Source of the DNA: Flavobacteriaceae bacterium GF1
GTDB lineage: Bacteria > Bacteroidota > Bacteroidia > Flavobacteriales > Flavobacteriaceae
DNA length: 64,000 bases
Direction: 5' to 3'
Assembly (NCBI GenBank): GCA_009797885.1
Contig: WNKP01000002.1
Span: 186,001 to 250,000 of the forward strand
Both the position numbers and the translations under genes were made by a program. The notes beneath the pieces were generated by a model. That model did not search any database and was not told the DNA's origin. It saw only the letters and a list, made by a program, of their open reading frames with translations. Shown piece by piece: positions 8,921 through 19,138 of this stretch (the first letter of the stretch is position 1; every line of letters begins with the position of its first letter).

Positions 8921-11164
8921 ATGAAAAAACATTTTGGTTTACTAATCATCACACTAACAAGTGTTTTTTGCTCCATTGCTCAGGAAAAAGTTGAAGGCAT
9001 GGTAATGGAAGCTAATGATGCTGGTAAACATATAGGCCTTCAAGGTGCCAATGTCTATTGGCTCAACTCCCCCATTGGGACCATTACAGATGAAAAAGGG
9101 CTTTTTTCAATTCCCTTTAGTAATGCATATAACAAGCTTGTGATCAGTTATGTTGGATTTCAAGCGGATACCCTTACGATCAATGGGCCAAAAATGGTGC
9201 ACCATTGGTTGAAGCCGTCAAATCAACTGGACGAAGTAGTGATCCAACAAGAACGGGAAGCTGTTCAAAAAACTTATTTTACCTCTCAAAATGTGGTAAC
9301 CATAAACAGTGCCGAGTTGCTCAAAGCCGCTTGTTGCAATCTTTCAGAAAGTTTTGAGACCAATCCCGCCATTGACGTAAATTTTAATGATGCCCTTACC
9401 GGTACCAAGCAAATCCAGATGTTGGGCCTCACAAGTCCGTACCTATTGATCACCCAGGAGAACATTCCCATGGTCCGTGGGGCTTCTCAAACCTATGGGC
9501 TTACGTTTACCCCGGGCACTTGGATAGAGAGCATTCAAATTACCAAAGGCGCGGGAAGTGTGGTCAATGGGTTTGAGAGTATTTCCGGCCAAATCAACAC
9601 GGAGTTGGTCAAACCCCTTACGGATACCCCCATCTTTGTAAATGGCTATGCGAACCTTAATGGGAGGCTGGAGTTAAATACCCATTTTAATTACAAACTT
9701 TCCGACAGATGGAGTACGGGGCTTTACCTACATGGTAATCAACGTACGGTAGAGGTCGATATGAACGATGATGATTTTTTGGACGTTCCGTTGGCCAATC
9801 AGATCAACATCCAGAATCGATGGCAGTACCAGAATCCCGAAAAGGGTTGGGTCAGCTTTGTTAACCTTCGTTTTTTAAATGACGAAAAACAGGTGGGGCA
9901 GACCAATTTTAACCCGGATACGGGTAGGTTCACCACCAATGCATGGGGAAGTGAAATTGATACCCAACGTTTTGACTCTTCTTTAAAATTGGGATATGTA
10001 TTTCCCAATCTGCCTTTTCAGAGTTTTGGCTTTCAGGCGGCGTACAGTAACCATCAACAGGATTCCTACTATGGGTTCAATGTGTACGATATTGATCACG
10101 AAAGCATTTATTCCAATCTCATTTTTAATTCCATCATTGGAAACACGCAACATAAGTTTAAAACGGGATTGACCTTTGCCTATGATGGCTATAACGAATT
10201 GGTTAATGATGCCAATTTTGTGCGGTCCGATCGCTCTGCAGGGGCATTCTTTGAATACAGTTATGATAATTTGGAGAAGGTGAGCCTTACCGCGGGTTTG
10301 CGTTTTGATACGCATAACCGATTGGGAAATTTTTTCACTCCGCGTTTTCATATCCGGTATACTCCCTGGGAACTGGGAAGTCTAAGGGGCTCCTTTGGTA
10401 TAGGAAGAAGAGCGGCCAATATATTTGCTGAAAACCAACAACTGTTCGGATCTTCTAGGACCATTCAACTTTTGGGCAACGGGGGCGATATTTATGGTTT
10501 TGATGCAGAACGGGCCATCAATTTTGGAGTCAGTTTTTTACAGGGATTCACCTTATTTGACCGACCTGGGAATTTTTCAATCGATTTTTATCGAACGGAT
10601 TTTGAAAATCAGGTCGTAGTGGATTGGGAAAATCCAAGGGCCGTGGTCTTCTCCAATTTGGAAGGGGAGAGTTATGCCAATAGCCTTCAAATAGAATTGA
10701 ACCATGAAATAGTACCCAATTTGGATTTGAGGACAGCGTACAAATTTTATGATGTAAAGACCCAATACCAAACAGGGCTTTTACAACGGCCATTGGTGGC
10801 CCGCAACCGGTTTTTTGCCAATTTGGGCTATGAGACCAAAACCAAGGAAAATGGAAGTCAATGGCGATTGGATTATACCCTTCACGCCGTTGGGGAGCAA
10901 CGTCTTCCCAATACATCAACGAATCCCGTACCCTTGCAATTGGGGGATTTTGTTGATGGGTATACTTTAATGAACGCTCAGGTCACCAAAGTGTTTTCCA
11001 ATAAATTTGAAGTGTACGTTGGTGGGGAAAACCTAACGGCGGTAACACAACCCAATCCTATTTTGGACGCAGGCAACCCTTTTGGACCAAATTTTGACAC
11101 TACTATTGTATACGCGCCCATTTTAGGAAGAATGGTGTATCTGGGGTTTCGATTTAAATCATAA
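8921..11164 (+). CDS. TonB-dependent outer-membrane receptor, likely metal-related
   Basis: A 747-residue receptor: signal peptide (MKKHFGLLIITLTSVFCSIAQ), CarboxypepD_reg-like N-terminal domain (VEGMVMEANDAGKH to VISYVGFQADTL), plug domain, then a beta-barrel ending in an aromatic-rich strand (GRMVYLGFRFKS). It moves a ligand across the outer membrane using TonB energy. The plug has a cysteine pair (Cys138-Cys139 in AACCNLSESFE) where most receptors have none. Neighbours on both sides encode cysteine-pair and HMA proteins, so a thiophilic metal or metal chelate is the likely ligand (inference). No SusD partner gene is present, arguing against a polysaccharide role. Confidence 0.85.
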   Translation: MKKHFGLLIITLTSVFCSIAQEKVEGMVMEANDAGKHIGLQGANVYWLNSPIGTITDEKGLFSIPFSNAYNKLVISYVGFQADTLTINGPKMVHHWLKPSNQLDEVVIQQEREAVQKTYFTSQNVVTINSAELLKAACCNLSESFETNPAIDVNFNDALTGTKQIQMLGLTSPYLLITQENIPMVRGASQTYGLTFTPGTWIESIQITKGAGSVVNGFESISGQINTELVKPLTDTPIFVNGYANLNGRLELNTHFNYKLSDRWSTGLYLHGNQRTVEVDMNDDDFLDVPLANQINIQNRWQYQNPEKGWVSFVNLRFLNDEKQVGQTNFNPDTGRFTTNAWGSEIDTQRFDSSLKLGYVFPNLPFQSFGFQAAYSNHQQDSYYGFNVYDIDHESIYSNLIFNSIIGNTQHKFKTGLTFAYDGYNELVNDANFVRSDRSAGAFFEYSYDNLEKVSLTAGLRFDTHNRLGNFFTPRFHIRYTPWELGSLRGSFGIGRRAANIFAENQQLFGSSRTIQLLGNGGDIYGFDAERAINFGVSFLQGFTLFDRPGNFSIDFYRTDFENQVVVDWENPRAVVFSNLEGESYANSLQIELNHEIVPNLDLRTAYKFYDVKTQYQTGLLQRPLVARNRFFANLGYETKTKENGSQWRLDYTLHAVGEQRLPNTSTNPVPLQLGDFVDGYTLMNAQVTKVFSNKFEVYVGGENLTAVTQPNPILDAGNPFGPNFDTTIVYAPILGRMVYLGFRFKS

Positions 11165-11186
11165 ATTAATAACTAAAAATAGAACA

Positions 11187-11543
11187 ATGAAAAAAAATGT
11201 AATCGTTGCACTTTTTCTTCTGATCGGCACCATTGGTTTCGCACAAGAAAAGAACAAGAAAATGACCTTTGAGGTAGATGGCAGATGTGAAATGTGCAAA
11301 ATGCGAATTGAAAAAGCGGCTTTGGGGGTACCTGGGGTGAAATTCGCGGACTGGGATATTCCCTCCCATCAACTATCACTGATTGTTGATGAGCGGAAAA
11401 CCAATCCCATGGAAATTAAAACGGCTTTGGTCGCTGTAGGACATGATACCAAAGAATTGAAGGCAACCCAGGAGGCATATGACAATATCCATGCCTGTTG
11501 CAAGTATCGTGAGGATGATACGGACGATAACAAAAAACACTAG
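11187..11543 (+). CDS. Exported heavy-metal-associated (HMA) domain protein
   Basis: A 118-residue protein with a signal peptide (residues 1-19, cut near FAQ) and one HMA ferredoxin-like domain with metal motif CEMC (Cys34, Cys37). A second cysteine group, His102-x-Cys104-Cys105, sits in the short acidic tail and is not part of the standard HMA fold. HMA domains of this sort bind Cu(I) or related ions and pass them between partners. The gene starts 22 bases after the receptor and is followed two bases later by another HMA gene, so the three are very likely one operon. Confidence 0.85.
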   Translation: MKKNVIVALFLLIGTIGFAQEKNKKMTFEVDGRCEMCKMRIEKAALGVPGVKFADWDIPSHQLSLIVDERKTNPMEIKTALVAVGHDTKELKATQEAYDNIHACCKYREDDTDDNKKH

Positions 11544-11545
11544 TA

Positions 11546-12265
11546 ATGAAACGGACCTATTCCGTGGATGGAATGACCTGTCAGGGATGCGTCTCTTCGG
11601 TCAAGGAAAAACTGTTGCAGTTGGATGGAATAGATGCGGTGGAGGTTGACCTTGAAAAAGGGGAAGCGGAAATTACCATGCAACATCCTTTGGGATTGTC
11701 GGACCTAAGGGCGGCACTTCCCGATAAATACAGTTTGGGGGAAATGGGCGTTCCTGAAGCATATGAACAAAATTCAGTTGTTGAAAAGTCCAAATTTCAA
11801 CAACTGAAACCTTTGTTCCTGATTTTCGGCTACCTCTTTGTAGCAGCCTTTCTTTTGCATTACAAGGATTGGAATACAGGGGAGGCCATGCTCGATTTTA
11901 TGGGCTTGTTCTATATTGTTTTCAGTTTCTTTAAATTTTTGGACCTAAAGGGGTTCCCCGAAAGCTTTCGAATGTATGATCCCTTGGCCAGGGCCATTCC
12001 CATGTACGGCTGGATCTATCCTTTTTTGGAACTGCTATTGGGATTGATGTTCCTGATGCGATTTGAGGTCCAAATAGCCCTTATAGCCACCATTTTGATT
12101 TTGGGCATTACTACCTATGGTGTCATCAAAACCCTTTTGGATAAAAAAGCAATCCGTTGCGCTTGTTTGGGTACGGCACTACAATTGCCAATGACCGAGG
12201 CCACCTTTATTGAAAATGCCATTATGTTACTTATGGCCATTGGGATGCTTGCCCAAATGGTATAA
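11546..12265 (+). CDS. HMA domain fused to MauE/DoxX-like membrane domain
   Basis: A 239-residue fusion. Residues about 1-68 form an HMA domain with GMTCQGC (Cys12, Cys15). Residues about 85-239 are a four-helix MauE/DoxX-like membrane domain (LFLIFGYLFVAAFLLHY, FLELLLGLMFLMRF, IALIATILILGI, AIMLLMAIGMLAQMV). A further Cys205-Ala-Cys207-Leu-Gly motif lies before the last helix, facing one side of the membrane. MauE-like proteins are linked to thiol/disulfide or heme-metal handling. Together with the upstream genes this suggests that a metal taken up by the receptor is handed to the inner membrane (inference). Confidence 0.8.
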   Translation: MKRTYSVDGMTCQGCVSSVKEKLLQLDGIDAVEVDLEKGEAEITMQHPLGLSDLRAALPDKYSLGEMGVPEAYEQNSVVEKSKFQQLKPLFLIFGYLFVAAFLLHYKDWNTGEAMLDFMGLFYIVFSFFKFLDLKGFPESFRMYDPLARAIPMYGWIYPFLELLLGLMFLMRFEVQIALIATILILGITTYGVIKTLLDKKAIRCACLGTALQLPMTEATFIENAIMLLMAIGMLAQMV

Positions 12266-12270
12266 ATATA

Positions 12271-12312
12271 AAAACGCCCTGTCTTTTGATTTCGCTCAAG
12301 ACAGGGCGTTTT
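12271..12312. terminator. Bidirectional intrinsic terminator
   Basis: A perfect 15-bp stem (AAAACGCCCTGTCTT at 12271-12285 pairing with 12298-12312) with a 12-base loop. It carries A- and T-runs on its two flanks and sits between the convergent ends of the metal cluster and groEL, so it can serve both. Confidence 0.9.
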
Positions 12313-12355
12313 AGTATTCACAAACAAGCGTTATGGGCTTGTTTGTATTATGGAT

Positions 12356-14002
<1,647 letters not shown>

Positions 14003-14050
14003 TCACTCCCTTGGTAGTGGGAATTGTTGATTAATTTCTTCGTTTTAACT

Positions 14051-14329
14051 TTATACAATTGCGAGGATATCGCTCTGCCTCATTATCAAATAATCTACAC
14101 CGTCCAACTTAAGATCGGTACCGGAATATTTTCCGTAAAGGACAGAATCACCAACACTAACAGTCATGTCTTCATCCTTGGTGCCAGGTCCCACTGCCAC
14201 AACTTTTCCTTTTTGGGGCTTTTCTTTTGCCGTATCTGGAATGATGATGCCAGAAGCTGTTTTGGTTTCGGCTTCCATGGGTTCAATTAAGACCCTATCT
14301 GCCAATGGTTTAATATTTACTTTAGCCAT
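14051..14329 (-). CDS. groS: Co-chaperonin GroES (Hsp10)
   Basis: A 92-residue lid for the GroEL ring. The ATG at 14327-14329 gives the classic N-terminus [17 protein letters not shown]; the open frame extends upstream but that part overlaps the promoter and is not protein-like. The mobile loop ([23 protein letters not shown]) and the [12 protein letters not shown] segment are intact. It is the first gene of groESL, with a sigma-54-like promoter upstream. Confidence 0.97.
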   Translation of the reverse strand: MAKVNIKPLADRVLIEPMEAETKTASGIIIPDTAKEKPQKGKVVAVGPGTKDEDMTVSVGDSVLYGKYSGTDLKLDGVDYLIMRQSDILAIV

Positions 14330-14354
14330 TTGTATAAATTTTATGGTTTTATAA

Positions 14355-14385
14355 TTCTGCCTTCCATGGGGCAGAAATTGTGCCA
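14355..14385 (-). promoter_or_regulatory. Sigma-54-like promoter and inverted repeat before groES
   Basis: On the minus strand TGGCACAATTTCTGCC (14385 down to 14370) keeps the invariant GG and GC of sigma-54 promoters with exactly ten bases between them; relative to TGGCACg-N4-TTGC it differs only in the optional G and the first T. Predicted start of transcription is about 14359, giving a 30-base leader. No TAnnTTTG box is found here. A 7-bp inverted repeat (TTCTGCC 14355-14361, GGCAGAA 14370-14376) overlaps the GC box. The CIRCE heat-shock operator is absent. A sigma-54 activator is encoded 2 kb upstream in the same gene string. Confidence 0.55.
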
Positions 14386-14415
14386 TTATCCAAAAACTGA
14401 CAATCTGTTAAAACA

Positions 14416-14447
14416 AAAATGCCAGCTTGTCATTGAGCTGGCATTTT
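14416..14447 (-). terminator. Intrinsic terminator after secG
   Basis: A perfect 12-bp stem (AAAATGCCAGCT, 14416-14427, with 14436-14447) and eight-base loop. On the minus strand it is followed by a T-rich run. It ends the miaB-to-secG unit and insulates groESL, so groESL needs its own promoter. Confidence 0.85.
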
Positions 14448-14466
14448 ACTTAGCAAAAACTATTTT

Positions 14467-14829
14467 TTATTGGATGGTATCCAAGGAATTGTCAGTCGCT
14501 GGCACCTCTTCGGGAATTTCCTCGGGGACAGCTTCAGGAATCGTATTTTCAATATCGTCCCCTTGCAACAGTTTTGAATCGGGGGTGCTGTAATTTCCTT
14601 TCAGGGCCACATTGGACAGTAAAATCAGGACAATTAACAATCCTGCCAATGTCCAGGTGCTTTTGTCCAAAAAGTCCCCTGTTTTTTTGACCCCACCAAC
14701 CACTTGGTTTCCTCCACCTCCAAACGAGGATGAAAGGCCTCCACCTTTTGGGTTTTGAACCATAATGACCAAAACCAATAGTAGGCAAACAAGGATAATC
14801 AACACCAAAAAAATTGAAAACGTACTCAT
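14467..14829 (-). CDS. secG: Preprotein translocase subunit SecG
   Basis: A 120-residue membrane protein that assists SecYEG translocation. The ATG at 14827-14829 gives MSTFSIFLVLIILVC; the longer frame to 14889 overlaps the preceding gene and is rejected. Two membrane helices flank the conserved cytoplasmic loop MVQNPKGGGLSSSFGGGGNQ. The C-terminus is an acidic Pro/Glu-rich tail (IPEAVPEEIPEEVP), as in other Flavobacteriaceae. The upstream gene's stop codon is one base away. Confidence 0.93.
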   Translation of the reverse strand: MSTFSIFLVLIILVCLLLVLVIMVQNPKGGGLSSSFGGGGNQVVGGVKKTGDFLDKSTWTLAGLLIVLILLSNVALKGNYSTPDSKLLQGDDIENTIPEAVPEEIPEEVPATDNSLDTIQ

Positions 14830-14830
14830 C

Positions 14831-15706
14831 TTAATCCTTTTCTTTTTGCAGCTTTTTGACCGCTTTAATTTGGTCGGCAAAGAAACCACTTTTTTCTGGA
14901 TATTTCAAACTCAATATTTTATAGGCCTGAACAGCCTTTTTATACTTTTTCTGTTCCAGATAAACCTTTGCCAAAGTTTCGGTCATGAGTTCGTTCGTAT
15001 CTATTTTGGACGATTCCTTGATGTCAATTCTTACTTCGGCGTCTTCCTTGGGAACAATTTTGGGGTTGTTTTCTATAAACTTGTCCAACAGCGCAAACTT
15101 CTTCTTTTTGTCCAGGGATTCCTGTGGGTCATCGGCCGATTTTCCAATAGGTTTTTTCTGGGCAAGTTGCAGCCACTCCGTAAAGGAATGTTTTTCGCCT
15201 TTGGTAAACGCCAGGGGTTTGCCCAGTTCCAATTGTTTTTCAGGGGAATTTTCTTCGGTGAAAACCTTGGGGGGAAACTTATTGTCAAATAATTTAGGGT
15301 CCAGGATTTTTTCCGCGTGTTGAATATTTTGGGGCAGTGGGCTTTCGTCCGTTTCGCCGAGGATAACCGCGGCATCAGGGTTGGGCTCGATTTCTTCGGA
15401 AATGGTTTGTTTGTCGGTCAGGGTAGTTTCCCTGCCCATGATGGAATTTGCGATATGGTTTTGGTCGAATTCCTTGGAGGTGATGTAATCAAAAAGTATT
15501 TCCCGGTCGGTGGTATGTGCGGCAGTAACCTTAAGCGCGGTATTGTACTTGTAGGATTCCAGATTTTTCAAACCTTTAAGCTGAAGTGCCCTTGCCGCTT
15601 GGAAATAAGGATACTCTTCCAAAATGGCCTCCAATTCCCTGGTCTCACGTGGAGAAAGAATGGTATTGGGGTCTTGGAGTAGTTTTTTAAAATCTGAAAC
15701 GTTCAT
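14831..15706 (-). CDS. TPR-like hypothetical protein of the lptE-secG string
   Basis: A 291-residue cytoplasmic protein without signal peptide. The N-terminus (LSPRETRELEAILEEYPYFQAARALQLKGLK) and the C-terminal LAKVYLEQKKYKKAVQAYKILSLKYPEKSGFF both look like tetratricopeptide helices; the middle (about 95-215) is charged and low in complexity. TPR proteins mediate protein contacts; the partner is unknown. The place between lptE and secG is a familiar Bacteroidota gene order, so a link with envelope biogenesis or secretion is possible but unproven. Confidence 0.7.
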   Translation of the reverse strand: MNVSDFKKLLQDPNTILSPRETRELEAILEEYPYFQAARALQLKGLKNLESYKYNTALKVTAAHTTDREILFDYITSKEFDQNHIANSIMGRETTLTDKQTISEEIEPNPDAAVILGETDESPLPQNIQHAEKILDPKLFDNKFPPKVFTEENSPEKQLELGKPLAFTKGEKHSFTEWLQLAQKKPIGKSADDPQESLDKKKKFALLDKFIENNPKIVPKEDAEVRIDIKESSKIDTNELMTETLAKVYLEQKKYKKAVQAYKILSLKYPEKSGFFADQIKAVKKLQKEKD

Positions 15707-15708
15707 AA

Positions 15709-16227
15709 TTACCAGTCCGCTAATGAAGCATTAAAAATATCCTGGGTAATCCGCTCAAAGATGACTTCATGGGCCTCCCCTTTAACATTTTCCAAAAGTT
15801 GGGTGCCTGGAAAGTCAAAGAAAAATGAAAAACGGCGTTCAAAATCCGAATCTTCCTTGGTCGTATTATAAAAGCGGACATTGACACTCATCGTCAAGCG
15901 GTTTTGGGCCGCCGTTTGGTCGGCGGAAGCGGACATTGGTGAAACCCGATACTCCACAATCTCACCCTCGTAGACCAGATCGCCCGCATTGCTGGTAAGG
16001 GACAGGCTGGTAAGGTTGGCAATCAAATCTTGAAGGGCATTGGTAAAGTCCCTGTCCAATTGGGGCTCTATGGTGGAACCTGGACTTTGGTCCGCATAGT
16101 TCTGGAAAAAGTTCACCTGAAAAGATTCTGCCGTCCCCGTGCTGGCTCCGGAAAAATTGTAAATACCGCAACCATTGAACAGGAGGGGCAATACAAGAAG
16201 TACTACAATTGAAATGTGTTTTTTCAT
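15709..16227 (-). CDS. lptE: LptE-family LPS assembly lipoprotein
   Basis: A 172-residue lipoprotein: signal sequence MKKHISIVVLLVLPLLFNGC with lipobox Cys20, then GIYNFSGAS. In Bacteroidota such proteins are assigned to the LptE family, the plug partner of LptD in placing LPS in the outer membrane. Sequence similarity in this family is low, so the name rests on size, lipobox, the GIYNFSG start and gene order (sigma-54 activator - lptE - TPR - secG). Confidence 0.75.
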   Translation of the reverse strand: MKKHISIVVLLVLPLLFNGCGIYNFSGASTGTAESFQVNFFQNYADQSPGSTIEPQLDRDFTNALQDLIANLTSLSLTSNAGDLVYEGEIVEYRVSPMSASADQTAAQNRLTMSVNVRFYNTTKEDSDFERRFSFFFDFPGTQLLENVKGEAHEVIFERITQDIFNASLADW

Positions 16228-16247
16228 AGGGTTATGGCACTAGGTGA

Positions 16248-17519
16248 CTATAAATCATATTGTTTGATCTTTCGATACAATGTTCGCTCCGATATCCCCA
16301 GTTCTGCCGCGGCCGCTTTTCGTTTTCCACGATTGCGTTCCAGGGATTTTCGTATAAGCTCAATCTCTTTTTCCTGGAGGGAAAGGGTTTCCTCTTCCTC
16401 TATTTCCTCGGCAAAATGGTACCGGTCCTCAACGGGCTGTGTTCTGGATGGTGCCATGTTTTCAACAACGGGTTCCGGTAGGGACAACACTTCGGTAACC
16501 GTTTCTTCCGTGGGCACGGCTTCCTTTTCATCGCCATAAATCTTCCGTATCAGCGTTTCGTTTTCTTCCTGGACCTTTTTGGAATTGTCCCCTTTGAGCA
16601 GTTCCATTGTCAACTTTTTCAAATCGTTGAGGTCACTCTTCATATCGAACAAAACTTTGTAGAGGATTTCCCGTTCATTGCTAAAGTCACTTTCCTTTTC
16701 TTTGGAATTGACAATGGCGGGAAGGTTGGTAGAGGCCATATTGGGCAAATAACTATGTAATGTAGCGGCAGATATTTCCCGGTTCTCTTCCAAAACGGAA
16801 ATTTGCTCGGCGATATTCCGTAACTGTCGAATATTTCCTGGCCATCGGTGTTTTAGGAGTAGTTGGATGGCCTCTTCGGATAACCGCACCGTGGGCATTT
16901 TATATTTTTGTCCAAAGTCAGAAGCAAACTTTCGAAATAACAGGTGGATGTCTCCTTGGCGTTCCCTTAAGGGAGGGATATTGATTTCTACCGTACTCAA
17001 TCTATAGTAGAGATCTTCACGGAATTTCTCCTTTTTTATGGCTTCAAACATCTGGATGTTGGTTGCGGCCACAATACGCACATCCGTTTTTTGGACTTGG
17101 GAAGAACCTACTTTTAAGAATTCCCCATTTTCCAATACTCGTAGCAAACGCACTTGGGTCGTTAAGGGAAGCTCTCCTACTTCATCCAAAAAAATGGTAC
17201 CTCCATCGGCTACTTCAAAATAACCACTCCGGGTCTGGGTGGCACCGGTGAAGGCGCCTTTTTCGTGCCCAAAAAGTTCACTGTCTATGGTTCCTTCCGG
17301 AATGGCCCCGCAGTTTACGGCAATATACTTGGCGTGTTTTCTATGTGAGAGGGAATGGATGATCTTGGGAATGGATTCCTTGCCAACTCCACTTTCCCCA
17401 GTGACCAATACGGAAATATCCGTGGGGGCTACCTGCATTGCTTTTTCCAAAGCCCTATTGAACTTAGGGTTGTTCCCAATAAGTTCAAAACGTTGTTTTA
17501 TGGCTTGTACGGATTCCAT
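16248..17519 (-). CDS. Sigma-54-dependent transcriptional activator without receiver domain
   Basis: A 423-residue bacterial enhancer-binding protein. It has no N-terminal receiver or sensor: the AAA+ domain begins almost at once, with Walker A GESGVGKE (41-48), the sigma-54 contact loop GAFTGA (88-93), and Walker B in GGTIFLDEVGELP. A long acidic linker follows, then a C-terminal Fis-type helix-turn-helix (KRKAAAAELGISERTLYRKIKQY). Activity is presumably controlled by level or by partners, since no signal domain is present. The gene abuts miaB with no gap. A sigma-54-like promoter precedes groES in the same locus, a plausible target. Confidence 0.92.
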   Translation of the reverse strand: MESVQAIKQRFELIGNNPKFNRALEKAMQVAPTDISVLVTGESGVGKESIPKIIHSLSHRKHAKYIAVNCGAIPEGTIDSELFGHEKGAFTGATQTRSGYFEVADGGTIFLDEVGELPLTTQVRLLRVLENGEFLKVGSSQVQKTDVRIVAATNIQMFEAIKKEKFREDLYYRLSTVEINIPPLRERQGDIHLLFRKFASDFGQKYKMPTVRLSEEAIQLLLKHRWPGNIRQLRNIAEQISVLEENREISAATLHSYLPNMASTNLPAIVNSKEKESDFSNEREILYKVLFDMKSDLNDLKKLTMELLKGDNSKKVQEENETLIRKIYGDEKEAVPTEETVTEVLSLPEPVVENMAPSRTQPVEDRYHFAEEIEEEETLSLQEKEIELIRKSLERNRGKRKAAAAELGISERTLYRKIKQYDL

Positions 17520-18980
17520 CTATCGAGCATCACTTAATCCAACTGCCTCACCAAGTAGGGTAGCGGAGGTACAGTCATTAATCTTTACGTTGACAAAATC
17601 CCCAATTGCATAGTTTTCCTTGGGAAAGACCACTACGGTGTTCTGGGAGTTTCTCCCCATCCAATGTGCATTGGATTTTTTGGATGGGCCTTCAATCAAA
17701 ACCTCTTCAACTTTTCCAAGATGTTGTTGGGTCCTAAAAAGACCATGCTTTTGCTGTAGGTCAATGATTTCCCGCAACCTTCTTTTTTTGGTTTCTTCGG
17801 GAATGTCATCTTCCATTTTACGGGCTGCCAAGGTCCCGGGCCTTTCGGAATAGGCGAACATGAACCCAAAATCATATTTTACATATTCCATTAAGGATAA
17901 GGTGTCCTGATGGTCTTCCTCGGTCTCCGTAGGAAAACCGGCAATCATATCCTGGCTGATGGCACAATCCGGGATGATCCTTCGAATGTTGTCAATCAAT
18001 TCAAAGTACTCCTCTCGCGTGTGCAGACGGTTCATCGCTTTAAGGATACGGTTACTTCCACTTTGCACCGGTAAGTGAATATAATTACAGATATTGGGAT
18101 ACTTGGCCATGGTTTCTATTACGTCCAACGTCATATCCTGCGGGTTGGACGTTGAAAAACGGATTCGCATTTTTGGTTGTGCCAAAGCCACCAATTCCAA
18201 TAATTTGGCAAAGTTGACCGAAGTTGCCCTTTGCATTTCCGTGGCCTTTTCATAATCTTTTTTCAGACCCCCACCATACCACAGATAACTATCCACGTTT
18301 TGTCCTAATAAGGTAATCTCCTTGAATCCCTTTTCCCAAAGGTCATTGACTTCGTCTATAATGGAACGTGGATCTCGGCTCCGTTCACGACCACGGGTAA
18401 AGGGTACTACACAAAAAGTACACATATTATCACAGCCCCTGGTTATGGATACAAATGCCGTTACACCGTTGGAATTTAAACGAACCGGAGCTACATCGCC
18501 ATAGGTTTCGTCTTTGGAAAGGATGACATTGACGGCATTCCTGCCCTCGTCAATTTCCTGGATGAGGTTGGGAAGATCCTTATAGGCATCCGGTCCTACC
18601 ACCATGTCCACAATTTTCTCTTCCTCCAGAAACTTACTTTTTAAGCGCTCTGCCATGCAGCCCAGTACACCCACTTTCATTCCTGGGTTCACTTTTTTTA
18701 CCGCATTGAACTTTTCCAGTCGTTTGCGAACGGTCTGCTCGGCTTTTTCCCTAATGGAACAGGTGTTGACCAGTACCAAATCGGCCTCGGTCAATTCATT
18801 GGTGGTATTAAAGCCCTCTTTGGCCAAAATGGAAGCAACGATTTCACTGTCCGAAAAATTCATTTGGCAACCGTAGCTCTCTATATACAACTTTCTGGAG
18901 TTGGAAATGTTGGCATCCAAGGTCAAAGTAGCGCCTTGTCTGTCCTCTTCAATTATCTTTTCCACACTGTGGTTCTTCAT
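17520..18980 (-). CDS. miaB: tRNA-2-methylthio-N6-dimethylallyladenosine synthase MiaB
   Basis: A radical-SAM methylthiotransferase (486 residues from this start) that modifies A37 of tRNAs reading UNN codons. Seen: N-terminal MTTase domain with the first cluster cysteines ([27 protein letters not shown]), radical-SAM triad CDNMCTFC inside [19 protein letters not shown], and C-terminal TRAM domain ([14 protein letters not shown]). The frame extends to 18998 only through a TTG; the ATG at 18978-18980 is chosen because a promoter -7 box at 19004-19011 places the transcription start near 18998. Confidence 0.95.
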   Translation of the reverse strand: MKNHSVEKIIEEDRQGATLTLDANISNSRKLYIESYGCQMNFSDSEIVASILAKEGFNTTNELTEADLVLVNTCSIREKAEQTVRKRLEKFNAVKKVNPGMKVGVLGCMAERLKSKFLEEEKIVDMVVGPDAYKDLPNLIQEIDEGRNAVNVILSKDETYGDVAPVRLNSNGVTAFVSITRGCDNMCTFCVVPFTRGRERSRDPRSIIDEVNDLWEKGFKEITLLGQNVDSYLWYGGGLKKDYEKATEMQRATSVNFAKLLELVALAQPKMRIRFSTSNPQDMTLDVIETMAKYPNICNYIHLPVQSGSNRILKAMNRLHTREEYFELIDNIRRIIPDCAISQDMIAGFPTETEEDHQDTLSLMEYVKYDFGFMFAYSERPGTLAARKMEDDIPEETKKRRLREIIDLQQKHGLFRTQQHLGKVEEVLIEGPSKKSNAHWMGRNSQNTVVVFPKENYAIGDFVNVKINDCTSATLLGEAVGLSDAR

Positions 18981-19003
18981 GATTCCTTTCAAATGCAAGG
19001 ATG

Positions 19004-19011
19004 CAAAGATA
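19004..19011 (-). promoter_or_regulatory. -7 promoter element for miaB unit
   Basis: Minus-strand TATCTTTG matches TAnnTTTG, 23 bases before the miaB ATG. This is the only good promoter seen upstream of the miaB - activator - lptE - TPR - secG string. Confidence 0.55.
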
Positions 19012-19055
19012 ATGCTTAATCTTTGGGGATGACAATATGGCAGTTAAATTTTAAC

Positions 19056-19075
19056 CAAAGTTCAACGCAACTTTG
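19056..19075. repeat. Inverted repeat between miaB and LVIVD gene
   Basis: CAAAGTT (19056-19062) and AACTTTG (19069-19075) form a perfect 7-bp inverted repeat with a six-base loop, right next to a 13-base palindromic stretch GTTAAATTTTAAC at 19043-19055. Both lie in the divergent gap and could be operators. No T-run follows. Confidence 0.3.
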
Positions 19076-19138
19076 TTTAACACGGATCATCTTAAAAGCG
19101 TTATTCAGTGATAAAAGATCAAACAAAAAAAATGACCA

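Noticed and set aside
14387-14466. CIRCE-type heat-shock operator upstream of groES
   Set aside because: Searched by eye for TTAGCACTC-N9-GAGTGCTAA on both strands; not present. The inverted repeats there are a terminator and a different 7-bp dyad.
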